Shown: positions 18,760 to 28,271 of the stretch, one piece after another
How positions within the stretch are numbered: position 1 is the first letter of the stretch
Layout: each line of letters opens with the position of its first letter
NCBI RefSeq assembly: GCF_016741815.1
Contig: NZ_JAERRJ010000003.1
Location: forward strand, 1 to 64,000
Direction: 5' to 3'
Length of the DNA stretch: 64,000 nt
Source: Nocardia acididurans
GTDB taxonomy: Bacteria > Actinomycetota > Actinomycetes > Mycobacteriales > Mycobacteriaceae
Notes under the pieces: model-generated
The model's database searches: none
The model's input: only the letters and a program-made list of their open reading frames with translations
What the model was told of the DNA's origin: nothing
Translations under genes and position numbers: made by a program

Positions 18760-20949
18760 ATGGTCGAGCGAACGAGTGCGTCGGCAGGCGCCAACGGCAG
18801 GGCACTGACGGCCGAAAGGCCGGAGGACATACGAAATGTGGTGCTGGTAGGGCACAGCGGGTCGGGTAAGACCACGCTGGTGGAAGCCCTGGCCGTGGCC
18901 ACGGGGGCGGTGATTCGCGCCGGGAGAGTCGAGGACGGCACCTCGGTGTCGGATTACGACGACATCGAGCAACGCCAGCACCGATCCGTCCAATTGTCGG
19001 TGGTGCCCATGGGGTGGGACGGCAGGAAGATCAACCTACTCGACACCCCCGGCTACGCGGATTTCGTCGGGGAATTGAGGGCCGGTCTGCGAGCAGCGGA
19101 CGCGGCCCTTTTCGTACTCTCGGCCGCCGCCGGAATCGAAGGCGTGAGCGGGCCGACCCTGGCGCTGTGGGAGGAATGCGCGAGCGTCGGCATGCCGCGC
19201 GCCATTGTGCTCACCCATTTGGATACGGCGCGCGCGGATTTCGACGACATGACCGAGACATGCCGGGAGATTCTCGGCGGCGGAGTGTCGGAAAGCATTC
19301 TGCCGCTGCATCTTCCGGTGTACGCGGAGAAGGGGTCCGATGGGCATCGGCCGGTGGTCGGGCTCATCGATCTGCTCACCCAGCACGTGTACGACTACTC
19401 CGGTGGCGAGCATGTGGAGACGCCCGCCTCCGAGGAGCAGCGAGAAGTGCTGGAGGAGGCGCGGAATCGGCTCATCGAGGGGATCATCGCCGAGAGCGAG
19501 GACGAGACCCTCATGGAGCGCTACATCGGCGGGGAGGAGATCGACCTCGACACCCTGGTCGCCGACCTCGAAAAGGCGGTGGCGCGCGGCAGTTTCCATC
19601 CGGTGCTGATCGCCGCTCCCCCACCCGAGGGAGCCAAACAGGGCCTGGGGACGGTCGAGATCCTGGATCTCATCACGCGGGGATTCCCCACGCCCGCAGA
19701 GCATCCCGTCTCGGCTACCACCGCCAAGGGCAAGACCTCGGCACTGGTGTGCGATCCGAAGGCACCGTTGGCGGCGGAGATCATCCGCACCGCCTCCGAC
19801 CCGTACGTGGGCCGCATGTCGTTGGTGCGGGTGTTCTCCGGGACGCTGCGCGCGGACGAGACTGTGCACGTGTGCGGGCACGGACCCACCGAGACCGTGA
19901 ATCACGACTCGGATGAACGCGTCGGCGCGGTGTCCGCGCCGTTCGGGAAACAGCAGCGGCCGCTGGGGCAGGCCATCGCCGGGGATATCGTGTGCGTCAC
20001 CAAACTCGCGCACGCCGAAACCGGGGATACCCTGTCCGCCAAGGATTCTCCGCTGCTCATCGAACCGTGGTCGATGCCGGATCCGCTGCTGCCCATTGCC
20101 ATCAAAGCGCACAGCAAGGCCGACGAGGACAAGCTCTCGCAGGGGTTGAACCGGCTCGTCGCCGAGGATCCGACGGTGCGGCTGGAGCAGAATCCGGACA
20201 CCCGGCAGCTGGTGCTGTGGTGCCTGGGCGAGGCGCATCGTGATGTGGCGCTGGAACGGCTGCGGTCCCGCTTCGGCGTGCAGGTGGACACCGTCGAGCA
20301 CAAGGTGGCGCTGCGGGAGACCTTCGCGAGTTCCGCGGCCGGGCGGGGACGGCACGTGAAGCAGTCCGGTGGGCACGGGCAGTACGCCATCTGCGAGATC
20401 GAGGTCGCGCCGCTGCCCGAGGGGTCGGGTATCGAGTTCGTGGACAAGGTGGTGGGCGGAGTCGTTCCGCGGCAGTTCATTCCGTCGGTGGAGAAGGGGG
20501 TGCGGGCGCAGGCGCTGAAGGGTGTGGCGGCCGGATATCCGCTCGTGGATGTGCGGGTCACGCTGTTCGACGGCAAGGCGCACTCGGTGGACTCCTCCGA
20601 CGCCGCCTTCCAGATGGCGGGCGCGCTCGCACTGCGGGAGGCCGCGGGCACGGCGCGGATCAACCTGCTGGAGCCGATATCCGAAGTGCTGGTGGTGGTT
20701 ACCGACGAATACGTGGGCGCGGTGCTCGGTGATCTGTCCGGGCGGCGCGGCCGGGTGCTGGGTACGGAGCCGCTGGGCCGAGGCGGGCGCACCGCCATTC
20801 GCGCCGAGGTGCCGGAACTCGAATTGAGCCGGTACGCAGTGGATCTGCGCTCACTGGCGCACGGCGCGGCGACGTTCGCGCGAAGCTACGCGCGCCACGA
20901 GGCCATGCCCACCCAGCTGGCCGAGAACCTGCGCAAAACCTCCGGATAA
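18760..20949 (+). CDS. fusA2: EF-G-like GTPase (FusA2/EF-G2 family)
   Basis: Paralogue of elongation factor G. The 729-aa product has G1 GHSGSGKTT, a switch region, G3 DTPGYADFVGEL and the later EF-G domains (GVVPRQFIPSVEKGVRAQ, VGAVLGDLSGRRGRVLG). The G4 position reads VLTHLDTA, where EF-G has NKxD and the mycobacterial homologue has TKLD, so the guanine-recognition lysine is replaced by His. It starts at ATG 18760. M. tuberculosis keeps its homologue elsewhere (Rv0120c), so the gene is an insertion relative to the lipA-DUF4191 order. Function in translation or stress is unsettled for this family. A strong terminator follows. Confidence 0.9.
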   Translation: MVERTSASAGANGRALTAERPEDIRNVVLVGHSGSGKTTLVEALAVATGAVIRAGRVEDGTSVSDYDDIEQRQHRSVQLSVVPMGWDGRKINLLDTPGYADFVGELRAGLRAADAALFVLSAAAGIEGVSGPTLALWEECASVGMPRAIVLTHLDTARADFDDMTETCREILGGGVSESILPLHLPVYAEKGSDGHRPVVGLIDLLTQHVYDYSGGEHVETPASEEQREVLEEARNRLIEGIIAESEDETLMERYIGGEEIDLDTLVADLEKAVARGSFHPVLIAAPPPEGAKQGLGTVEILDLITRGFPTPAEHPVSATTAKGKTSALVCDPKAPLAAEIIRTASDPYVGRMSLVRVFSGTLRADETVHVCGHGPTETVNHDSDERVGAVSAPFGKQQRPLGQAIAGDIVCVTKLAHAETGDTLSAKDSPLLIEPWSMPDPLLPIAIKAHSKADEDKLSQGLNRLVAEDPTVRLEQNPDTRQLVLWCLGEAHRDVALERLRSRFGVQVDTVEHKVALRETFASSAAGRGRHVKQSGGHGQYAICEIEVAPLPEGSGIEFVDKVVGGVVPRQFIPSVEKGVRAQALKGVAAGYPLVDVRVTLFDGKAHSVDSSDAAFQMAGALALREAAGTARINLLEPISEVLVVVTDEYVGAVLGDLSGRRGRVLGTEPLGRGGRTAIRAEVPELELSRYAVDLRSLAHGAATFARSYARHEAMPTQLAENLRKTSG

Positions 20950-20954
20950 ACGAG

Positions 20955-21000
20955 AAAAGCCTGGGACTCCCCCGAAATGGCGGGAGTCCCAGGCTGTTTC
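20955..21000. terminator. Bidirectional intrinsic terminator
   Basis: Perfect 13-bp stem, GCCTGGGACTCCC at 20959-20971 paired with GGGAGTCCCAGGC at 20982-20994. It is flanked by AAAA on the left and TGTTTC on the right, between the convergent EF-G-like and Excalibur genes, and can end both. Confidence 0.88.
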
Positions 21001-21014
21001 GTGCGCAGCGGCGA

Positions 21015-21218
21015 TTACTCGCAGGCGATGCCGTCGTTGTCGCGGTCCAGGGCGGGGCGGTAGCCCGGCTCGCCGCGCAGGATCGGAGCGGCACCCGCAT
21101 CACGGGCGGCGGCGCAGTTCTTGTAGTAGACCTCCTCGGCCGAGGCCGACTTCGCACCCAGTACAAGGGCGGCGAGCAGAAGGGCGATGACGCCGAGGAA
21201 GGTCAGGGTCTTCTTCAC
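21015..21218 (-). CDS. Small secreted Excalibur-domain protein
   Basis: A 67-aa exported protein: signal peptide (KKTLTFLGVIALLLAALVLGAKSASA) then an Excalibur domain (YYKNCAAARDAGAAPI to LDRDNDGIACE), whose DxDxDGxxCE is a calcium-binding-like loop with two Cys likely paired. The GTG at 21218 makes a standard signal peptide. An ATG at 21260 would add 14 charged residues and lacks a clear ribosome site. Such domains occur in surface proteins and nuclease-like proteins; no separate activity can be assigned. Confidence 0.8.
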   Translation of the reverse strand: MKKTLTFLGVIALLLAALVLGAKSASAEEVYYKNCAAARDAGAAPILRGEPGYRPALDRDNDGIACE

Positions 21219-21422
21219 TTGTGTTCTGTGTTCTTTCTCTTCGAGCACGAATTTCCCCATGGTTGTTACGACAACCGGTTCACAGCACAACACAGAAAAG
21301 CGCGCTTCACCAAACACTTGGCCGGTTATCGCCACCCCCGGTGTGGCCGCGCAGCCACGCCGGTCACGGCACGGATGTCCCCGTCGTGAGGTATGCGGTG
21401 CCCGGCCACTATCCTGGGTGGC

Positions 21423-22166
21423 ATGGCAGCAGGTAAGGGCGGTAACCCGTCGAAGGAAGCGAAGGCCGCGGCGAAGGCGGCCCGCAAGGCGGAATCGAAG
21501 CAGCGCCGTCAGCAGCTCTGGCAGGCGTTCCAGATGCAGCGCAAGGAAGACAAGGCGCTGCTGCCGCTGATGATCGGCGCTTTCGTCGGCGTGACCGTGC
21601 TGTTCCTGGTGATCGGGTTGATCTTCGGACTGCAGTGGTTCCTGCTGCCGATCGGCCTGCTGCTGGGTGCGCTGGCCGCGTTCATCATCTTCGGACGCCG
21701 CGTGCAGAAGAACGTGTACACCAAGGCCGAGGGCCAGGCCGGCGCGGCGGCGTGGGTGCTCGACAATCTGCAGGGCAAGTGGCGGGTCACCCCGGGTGTC
21801 GCCGCGACCACCCAGCTCGATGCCGTGCACCGGGTCGTCGGGCTGCCGGGCGTGGTCCTGGTGGCCGAGGGTTCGCCGTCGCGGGTCAAGTCGCTGCTGG
21901 CGCAGGAGAAGAAGAAGGTCGCGCGACTGGTCGGCGATACGCCGATCTATGACGTGGTCATCGGCAACGAGAAGGACCAGGTGCCGCTCAAGGAGCTGCA
22001 GAAGTTCCTGACCAAGCTGCCGCGCAATATCGACACCAAGCGGATGGATCTGATCGAGGGCCGACTGTCGGCGCTCGCGACCCGCGGCGGTCCGGCGCTG
22101 CCGAAGGGTCCGCTGCCCGCCGGGGCGAAGATGCGTGGCGTGCAGCGCGCTGTGCGCCGCCGCTGA
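21423..22166 (+). CDS. DUF4191 membrane protein (Rv2219-like)
   Basis: Unknown-function membrane protein of 247 aa. A Lys/Ala-rich N-terminus precedes two hydrophobic helices (LLPLMIGAFVGVTVLFLVIGLIFGL and FLLPIGLLLGALAAFIIFG). A cytoplasmic domain follows with WRVTPGVAATTQLDAVHRVVG, VVLVAEGSPSRVKSLLAQEKKKVARL and a basic tail. It corresponds by order and sequence type to Rv2219, between lipA and glnA1. A terminator lies directly downstream. Confidence 0.88.
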   Translation: MAAGKGGNPSKEAKAAAKAARKAESKQRRQQLWQAFQMQRKEDKALLPLMIGAFVGVTVLFLVIGLIFGLQWFLLPIGLLLGALAAFIIFGRRVQKNVYTKAEGQAGAAAWVLDNLQGKWRVTPGVAATTQLDAVHRVVGLPGVVLVAEGSPSRVKSLLAQEKKKVARLVGDTPIYDVVIGNEKDQVPLKELQKFLTKLPRNIDTKRMDLIEGRLSALATRGGPALPKGPLPAGAKMRGVQRAVRRR

Positions 22167-22180
22167 GGCATCGACTCTCG

Positions 22181-22216
22181 AAGGCCCGCGTCCGATTCGG
22201 ACGCGGGCCTTCGTGT
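22181..22216 (+). terminator. Intrinsic terminator after the DUF4191 gene
   Basis: A 13-bp stem AAGGCCCGCGTCC (22181-22193) pairs with GGACGCGGGCCTT (22199-22211) around a 5-nt loop, followed by CGTGTGTTT. Confidence 0.88.
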
Positions 22217-22372
22217 GTTTCGGGGTGTTTCGGCTGGTCGGTGCGGATTCGCTTGGGGGCGTGGCGATTCTGTGCAGAAAGTTCGGGCGGGCGGGAATGA
22301 ACCCGGATGCTTATAACCTTCTATATGTCGATAGCCGGTTAGTCGGACCGGCGTGAACGATAGGACGAAGCA

Positions 22373-23242
22373 ATGAGCATCACCGTGCGCCACCACACCG
22401 TGCAGATTCAGGGCCGGGACGTCTTCTACCGCGCGGCGGGCGATCCCGCGAACCCCGCACTCGTACTCCTGCACGGGTTCCCGTCCAGCTCCGCGATGTT
22501 CCGCAATCTGATCCCCGCCCTCGCCGACCGCTACCACGTGATCGCCCCCGACCACATCGGCTTCGGACAGTCGGCAATGCCCCGGGTCGGTGAATTCGAG
22601 TACACCTTCGAGAAACTCACCGAGATCACCCTGGACCTGCTCGACACCCTGGGCATCGAACGATTCGCGCTCTACATCCAGGACTACGGCGCACCCATCG
22701 GACTGCGCATCGCCTCCCGCAACCCCGCACGCGTCACCGCCCTCATCACCCAGTCCGGCAACGCGTACATGGAGGGCTTCACCCCGTTCTGGAAGCCGCT
22801 GTTCGACCACGCCGACGACCGCGCCGCCCACGAGCACGAGGTGCGCCCGCTGCTCGAGGCCGACGCCACGAAATGGCAGTACCTGCACGGTGTTCCGGCC
22901 GATCGCGTGGCGCTGATCTCCCCCGACACCTGGACCCTGGATCAGGCGTACCTGGACCGGCCCGGCAACAAGGAGATCCAGCTCGAACTGTTCGCCGACT
23001 ACAAGGTCAACCTCGACGGCTACCCGGACTTCCAGAAGTACTTCGCCGAACACCAGCCGCCGACCCTGATCACCTGGGGCGAGCACGACGAGATCTTCGG
23101 GGCCGACGGAGCGCGGGCCTATCTGCGGGATCTGCCCGACGCCGAACTGCACCTACTGGACGCAGGGCACTTCGCGCTCGAATCACACGGCCACGAAATC
23201 GCCTCGTACATCCGGGATTTCCTGGAGCGCGTACTGCACTGA
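22373..23242 (+). CDS. Alpha/beta hydrolase, epoxide hydrolase/dehalogenase-like
   Basis: Soluble 289-aa hydrolase. The oxyanion region is HGFPSSSAMFRNL, and the nucleophile elbow is an Asp (YIQDYGAPIG), which points to the epoxide hydrolase/haloalkane dehalogenase branch rather than to a serine esterase. The acid region is TWGEHDEIFG and the catalytic His lies in DAGHFALE. It starts at ATG 22373. It stands alone after a terminator and is an insertion relative to the conserved gene order. The substrate is unknown. Confidence 0.85.
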   Translation: MSITVRHHTVQIQGRDVFYRAAGDPANPALVLLHGFPSSSAMFRNLIPALADRYHVIAPDHIGFGQSAMPRVGEFEYTFEKLTEITLDLLDTLGIERFALYIQDYGAPIGLRIASRNPARVTALITQSGNAYMEGFTPFWKPLFDHADDRAAHEHEVRPLLEADATKWQYLHGVPADRVALISPDTWTLDQAYLDRPGNKEIQLELFADYKVNLDGYPDFQKYFAEHQPPTLITWGEHDEIFGADGARAYLRDLPDAELHLLDAGHFALESHGHEIASYIRDFLERVLH

Positions 23243-23402
23243 GCAGGGTACGCGGCGCCGGGGAGTCAGCCCCTCCCCGGCGGTCGTGTCGCGAGCACCG
23301 GGCGCAGAGCAACACCGGAGGGCGCTTGGGCAGTCTGCGCCAGGGGCGCAGGGTGGGCAAGCGCAGCACAACCCAGCACCGCGTCTCCCCCAACCCCCAC
23401 CA

Positions 23403-24314
23403 TCACACGTGCCGCCCCAGAAATCCGACCACATCCGGAGTAATAGTGCGCCAATACTCCTCGGTATGACCCCCCGGCGTAATGCGTCCGATCTCCGGCC
23501 GAGCCGAGCCGATGAACTGACGCGCACCGTCGATGAACTTGTCACGATCGCCGCACCACAGACCGATCGGCGAAGGCCCGAGTTTGTCGATATTGCGCAG
23601 CGGATCCAACCCAGCCCATTCGTCCGGATTGGAGAACGCGTTGCGTTTACTCATCTCCGGCCACGAGGTGAGCAGGCCCGGCGACACCGCGGCAATGGCA
23701 TTGGCGGGGCGCCCGCGTTCGGCGCGGCGGCGTGAGTACACGAGTGCCCCGAAACCTCCCATGGATACCCCGGTACACGCGAACGGTTCACCCGCCGCGC
23801 CCCCGAGACGTCGCGCGGCCAGCCACTGCGGCACCTCGTCGAGCAGCATGCGCATCGGGTCGTCACCGCTGTAGTGCTCGTGCCAGTAGTTGTCCCCGCC
23901 GTCGACGGCGATGAATCCGAACGCGGGCACCAACCGGGTGGCGACCCCGGCCGCCAGCACGTCGGCGAGCCCGCCGACCGCGGCCTCGTGGGCATTGCCG
24001 TGCAGGCCGTGCAGCAGCAGCGACATGGGCAGGCCCTCGTGCGGGACGGTGGGCGGCAGGATGGTCACCACATTGACCTCGCGTCCGCGCGCGGCCGAGA
24101 ACAGTCGTTCGGAGCGGATGGTCGAGTCGATCCCGAAGGCGGTCTTGCCGTCGAGCGGGTATCCGGCCTGCAGGGTGCGCTGCACCCCCTCGCCGCCCGC
24201 TGCGGCGTTCGCGCTCACGGCCGCGACACCGGCGGCCGCCAAGCCCAGCAGACCCGTGGACGCGAACAGCGACCGGCGGCTGAATCTCCGCGCGTCGGTT
24301 GTGTTCTCACCCAT
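23403..24314 (-). CDS. Tat-exported esterase-family hydrolase
   Basis: Probable secreted serine esterase of 303 aa, related to the esterase D/mycolyltransferase fold. The N-terminus has a twin-arginine signal (RRFSRRSLFASTGLLGLAAAG) and an Ala-rich cleavage region. The core has LLLHGLHGNAHEA, the nucleophile elbow GVSMGGFGALVYSRR, and a C-terminal GGHTEEYW with the catalytic His. ATG 24314. Its target in the envelope or medium cannot be told. Confidence 0.82.
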   Translation of the reverse strand: MGENTTDARRFSRRSLFASTGLLGLAAAGVAAVSANAAAGGEGVQRTLQAGYPLDGKTAFGIDSTIRSERLFSAARGREVNVVTILPPTVPHEGLPMSLLLHGLHGNAHEAAVGGLADVLAAGVATRLVPAFGFIAVDGGDNYWHEHYSGDDPMRMLLDEVPQWLAARRLGGAAGEPFACTGVSMGGFGALVYSRRRAERGRPANAIAAVSPGLLTSWPEMSKRNAFSNPDEWAGLDPLRNIDKLGPSPIGLWCGDRDKFIDGARQFIGSARPEIGRITPGGHTEEYWRTITPDVVGFLGRHV

Positions 24315-24457
24315 CGATCCTCCATCGGCACCACGTCAGCAATTCGCCGCGACACGGGCCGGGTGGGCGCGGGCCTGGCAGAACGCCGCCACACTACCGA
24401 GGTAAACCAACAACGGGTAACGAATTGGCTACGGATGAACTGAACCCCAGCCAAGAA

Positions 24458-24988
24458 TCAGCGAAGAAAGACGAGGGCCGTTCCGGTGGCGCGGTCGTGC
24501 ATTCCGCGGCCGTCGGCGTCGGAGAACAGCGCCGGAATCACGAACAGCAGGATGACCTGACGGCCCAGTGCGCGCACGAATCCGACGGGCGCGTCCGCGT
24601 CCACGCGACCCACACGCATGCGCAGGAAGTACTGGCCGGGCGTGAACCCGAACAGGGTCACCGAGATGACGCCGAGCGCGAACCACACCAGCAGGGTCGG
24701 CGTCGACAGCGAGCCCATTACCAGCGTGAAGCCCGACGGCGGCTGGGTGCCTTCCGGAATGGTCATCTTGGCCAGCAGCTCATCGGCATTGGGCCGCACG
24801 ATCAGCGCCGCGATGCCGATGGACATGAACCAGTCGAGCATGAGCGCGATGATGCGCCGGAACATCGAGGCCAGCGCGCCCGGACCGGATTTGGGCAGGC
24901 CGAGGTCCTTGCCGGGGTAGTCACCGGGTTCGGGACTGCCGGATTCGGCGTTCGGTCCGGACAGCCAGGAGCCGGTGATGCGTGCCAT
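24458..24988 (-). CDS. RDD-family membrane protein (Rv2219A-like)
   Basis: A 176-aa membrane protein. A soluble N-terminus (MARITGSWLSGPNAESG) precedes the RDD domain with the Arg and Asp pattern (MFRRIIALMLDWFMS), further helices (LLVWFALGVISVTLFG) and a second conserved stretch (TPGQYFLRMRVGRVD). I start at ATG 24988, with GGAAG upstream. The RDD family may include transporters, but the function here is unknown. It sits beside glnA1 as in M. tuberculosis. Confidence 0.87.
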   Translation of the reverse strand: MARITGSWLSGPNAESGSPEPGDYPGKDLGLPKSGPGALASMFRRIIALMLDWFMSIGIAALIVRPNADELLAKMTIPEGTQPPSGFTLVMGSLSTPTLLVWFALGVISVTLFGFTPGQYFLRMRVGRVDADAPVGFVRALGRQVILLFVIPALFSDADGRGMHDRATGTALVFLR

Positions 24989-25456
24989 GGCTTCCAGCTT
25001 AGGCGGCGCTCGCGGCCGGGTTTCGCGGCCCTCGCCGCGGGACCACTCGCCCTGCACGAGTCAGGACCACGTGATTGACTCGAGCCCCAACCGTCGGCAC
25101 GCGTTGCGAACAGTTAGCGGCTCTCAGCCGGGCGCTGAAGATTCGGGGAGGCGGGACAGTCGGTGAGGATTCTCACGGCGACCGGCCCGCGACACGTAAG
25201 ACCCCTATCTTTTCGGAGTCTTAGCGACCTCCCGGCGCAGGTGAATGGCAGGATATCGGTGCTGGTCGAGCGTCACTCGGTCACCGGTCAGGCCACTGGG
25301 CGAACCCGGGGGCACCGCCGAACCCCCGGCCAGCGGTACGTGTAACACTGACGAAACACAGCCTTGATTGCGGGGAAACTTCGCGTCCATACCGTCTGGT
25401 CGCGACGAACCCATGCAGTCACAACTGGCTGGGAACCGATCCGTAAGGAGTACTAA
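24989..25456. other. 468-bp regulatory gap upstream of glnA1
   Basis: No convincing gene. It holds an imperfect inverted repeat at 25197-25223 (TAAGACCCC and GGAGTCTTA, 9-nt loop) and the GlnR-type boxes at 25342-25379. AAGGAG lies 7 nt before the glnA1 start. The length suggests more than one promoter or a long leader. Confidence 0.65.
25342..25379 (+). promoter_or_regulatory. Tandem GlnR-type operator of glnA1
   Basis: GTAAC (25342-25346), six bases, GAAAC (25353-25357), six bases, a weak TTGAT half-site (25364-25368), six bases, GAAAC (25375-25379). All four elements keep an exact 11-nt register, as in the actinobacterial GlnR consensus gTnAC-n6-GaAAc repeated twice. The last element is 77 bp before the glnA1 start. 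Confidence 0.8.
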
Positions 25457-26893
25457 GTGGCGTTCAGCACGGCCGACGAGGTCATCAAGTACATCAAGGA
25501 GGAGGAGGTCGAATACGTCGACGTACGTTTCACCGACCTCCCCGGTGTGCAGCAGCACTTCTCGATCCCGGCGAAGGCGTTCACCGCTGATCTCGCCGAA
25601 GAGGGCCTGGCGTTCGACGGTTCGTCCGTCCGCGGCTTCCAGTCCATCGACGAGTCGGACATGCTGCTGCTGCCCGATTTCAGCACCGCTCGGATCGACC
25701 CCTTCCGTGCTGCGAAGACGCTGAACCTGAACTTCTTCGTGCACGACCCGTTCACCCGCGAGGCCTACTCCCGCGACCCGCGCAACATCGCGCGCAAGGC
25801 GGAGGAGTACCTGCGTTCGACCGGTATCGCCGACACCTGCTACTTCGGTGCCGAGGCCGAGTTCTACATCTTCGACTCGATCCGCTACGACTCGGCGATG
25901 AACGGTGCCTTCTACGAGATCGACTCGATCTCGGGCTCCTGGAACACCGGCGCCGAGTACAACGCCGACGGCACCCCGAACCGTGGCTACAAGGTGCGCA
26001 ACAAGGGCGGTTACTTCCCCGTCGCGCCGTACGACCACTACGTGGATCTGCGCGACAAGATCTCGACCAACCTGCAGAACGCGGGCTTCGACCTGGAGCG
26101 CGGCCACCACGAGGTCGGCACCGCCGGTCAGGCCGAGATCAACTACCGCTTCAACACCCTGCTGGGCGCCGCTGACGACCTGCAGCTGTTCAAGTACATC
26201 GTGAAGAACACCGCGTGGCAGGAGGGTAAGACCGTTACCTTCATGCCGAAGCCGCTGTTCGGCGACAACGGCTCGGGCATGCACGCCCACCAGTCGCTGT
26301 GGAAGGACGGCAAGCCGCTGTTCCACGACGAGGCCGGTTACGCGGGCCTGTCGGATCTGGCGCGTCACTACATCGGCGGCATCCTGCACCACGCCCCGTC
26401 GCTGCTGGCGTTCACCAACCCGACCGTGAACTCCTACCACCGTCTGGTGCCGGGCTACGAGGCCCCCATCAACCTGGTGTACTCGCAGCGCAACCGCTCT
26501 GCCGCCGTGCGTATCCCGGTCACCGGTTCCAACCCGAAGGCCAAGCGCATCGAGTTCCGCGCGCCGGACTCCTCGGGCAACCCGTACCTGGCCTTCGCCG
26601 CCATGCTGATGGCCGGCATCGACGGCATCAAGAAGAAGATCGAGCCGCTGGCTCCGGTCGACAAGGACCTCTACGAGCTGCCGCCCGAGGAGGCCAAGAA
26701 CATCCCGCAGGCCCCCACCTCCCTCGCGTCGGTCATCGACAAGCTCGAGGAAGACCACGACTACCTCACCGAGGGTGGCGTGTTCACCGAGGACCTGATC
26801 GAGACCTGGATCGACATCAAGCGCACCCAGGAAATCGCCCCGGTCAACCTGCGCCCGCACCCCTACGAGTTCGAGCTCTACTTCGACGTCTAA
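25457..26893 (+). CDS. glnA1: Glutamine synthetase type I
   Basis: Makes glutamine from glutamate, ammonia and ATP; a cytosolic dodecamer and the main nitrogen-assimilation enzyme. The 478-aa product has all type I features: the Asp latch region (FDGSSVRGF), active-site stretches [31 protein letters not shown] and NRSAAVRIP, and the adenylylation site [10 protein letters not shown]. The modified Tyr falls exactly at residue 406, as in the M. tuberculosis enzyme, so control by glnE is expected. The GTG start has AAGGAG upstream. Transcription is probably controlled by GlnR through the boxes at 25342-25379. A strong terminator follows. Confidence 0.97.
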   Translation: MAFSTADEVIKYIKEEEVEYVDVRFTDLPGVQQHFSIPAKAFTADLAEEGLAFDGSSVRGFQSIDESDMLLLPDFSTARIDPFRAAKTLNLNFFVHDPFTREAYSRDPRNIARKAEEYLRSTGIADTCYFGAEAEFYIFDSIRYDSAMNGAFYEIDSISGSWNTGAEYNADGTPNRGYKVRNKGGYFPVAPYDHYVDLRDKISTNLQNAGFDLERGHHEVGTAGQAEINYRFNTLLGAADDLQLFKYIVKNTAWQEGKTVTFMPKPLFGDNGSGMHAHQSLWKDGKPLFHDEAGYAGLSDLARHYIGGILHHAPSLLAFTNPTVNSYHRLVPGYEAPINLVYSQRNRSAAVRIPVTGSNPKAKRIEFRAPDSSGNPYLAFAAMLMAGIDGIKKKIEPLAPVDKDLYELPPEEAKNIPQAPTSLASVIDKLEEDHDYLTEGGVFTEDLIETWIDIKRTQEIAPVNLRPHPYEFELYFDV

Positions 26894-26917
26894 ATCGTCG
26901 GAGCGGCAACGACTCCC

Positions 26918-26957
26918 GGAAAGCCCCCAGCCCGCACGGGCTGGGGGCTTTCCCCTT
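26918..26957 (+). terminator. Intrinsic terminator of glnA1
   Basis: Near-perfect 17-bp arms: 26918-26934 pair with 26937-26953, a GC-rich stem with a very tight loop, followed by CCTTTCC. It sits 25 bp after the glnA1 stop. Confidence 0.88.
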
Positions 26958-26985
26958 TCCTGCGGGTTTCAGTCCCGAGGTTTTT

Positions 26986-27774
26986 TCAGCGGGTCGCCGG
27001 ATCGGCTGTGCGGTAGGGCATTCGGTAGTGGACGCCGGTGAGCTCCTCCGAGAGCTGCCACAGGCGGGTGGCGGTTTCGGTGTCCCGCTACAGGCGGCCG
27101 CGGTTCGCGTTCGCGCCGCCGGTGAGGATATTGGTGTGGGCCAGGCCGGGTGCGACGGCCATGCTGCGCAGCGGCAGGCCCCAGGCGTCGGCGCGGCGCT
27201 GTAGTTCCATCGCGAAGTAGAGGTTCGCGCGTTTGGACTGGACGTAGGCGAAAGCGGTGCGGTAGCGGCGTTCGGCATCGAGGTTGCCGACGTCGAAGCG
27301 TGCGAAGCGCTGGCCTTCGCTGCTGACGGTGACCACCCGCGGTTCCGGTGCGGCGGCGAGGTATTCGAGCAGAAGGCCGGTGAGCGCGAAGGTGCCGAGG
27401 TGATTGACGCCGAACTGGGATTCGAAACCGTCGGCGGTGCGCGCGAACGGCACCATCGCGATCCCGGCATTGTTGACCAGCAGATCGAGGCCGCCGCGAT
27501 CCCACTGCCGGGCGAATTCCCGAATCGACGACAGGTCAGCCAAATCCAGTCGACGCGATTCCACCTGTGCGCCAGGGACTTCGGTGCGCAGCCGATCGAA
27601 GGCCGCTTGCGCTCGGCTGGGATTACGGCAGGCCAACACCACCTGGGCACCGGCGCGGGCGAGTTCGCGCGCGGTGATGTAGCCGATGCCGCTGTTCGCT
27701 CCGGTCACCACCGCCGTTCGGCCGTGGAGATCCATGCGGAAGTCGTGCTGGAAAGGCCGGGCATTTCGTGCCAT
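26986..27774 (-). pseudogene. Truncated short-chain dehydrogenase/reductase
   Basis: Reads as a retinol-dehydrogenase-like SDR: NAD(P) site TGANSGIGYITARELA, VNNAGIAMVPF, catalytic Ser in VTVSSEGQ and YVQSKRAN with the Tyr/Lys pair. The frame stops at a TAG at 27088-27090 after 228 residues. The same frame continues past it with RDTETATRLWQLSEELTGVHYRM to a second stop at 26986-26988, which is the normal C-terminal end of this family. About 60 residues usually found between VAPGLAHTN and that tail are missing, so the gene has an internal deletion as well as the stop. A folded, active product is doubtful although the catalytic residues remain. Confidence 0.75.
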
Positions 27775-27859
27775 GTCGTTCCCCTACTCGGATTCTCGGA
27801 CATTCGGGTAGGCCCACCCTCGTTATCGCAACTCTGAGTAGTGCACGCGGCGACGCTGA

Positions 27860-28105
27860 CCGGAGATCGCGGCGGCCCGGCGGCAGATCTTCGCCGATCG
27901 TTGCCGACGGGCCGAGCCGGTGGTGACGCGCGCGGTCGAGCGCGGCGAGCTGCCCGCCGGAACAGATCCTGTCCGCGTGCTGAGCACCTTGGCCGCCCCG
28001 ATCCACTTCCAACTGCTCGTCACCGGCGAACCGGTCGACGAGCGGACCGCCGACCAGTCTGCGGCGGTCACGCTGGCAGCCGCCCGCGCCGGGGCGTTGA
28101 CCTGA
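27860..28105 (+). pseudogene. C-terminal remnant of a TetR-family regulator
   Basis: The open stretch reads PEIAAARRQIFADRCRRAEP then RAVERGELPAGTDP and LLVTGEPVDERTADQ, the typical C-terminal ligand/dimer domain of TetR regulators. There is a stop just upstream (27857-27859) and no helix-turn-helix domain anywhere before it. The piece is divergent from the broken SDR, a common pairing of regulator and target, so both probably decayed together. Confidence 0.72.
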
Positions 28106-28271
28106 CTGGAACGCATATACTGATTCGAAACACGCGAGAATTCTTGCGGTGCAGTTGAATTCGTGGAACGAAGCCAGGGTGGGTCTCGGTCAGCGGCCCG
28201 GTTGTCTCGGTCAGTAGCGGTTGTCAGGAGAAGCGGGCCTTCATTCGCGGGGTGGGCATAATGTCTCGCCC

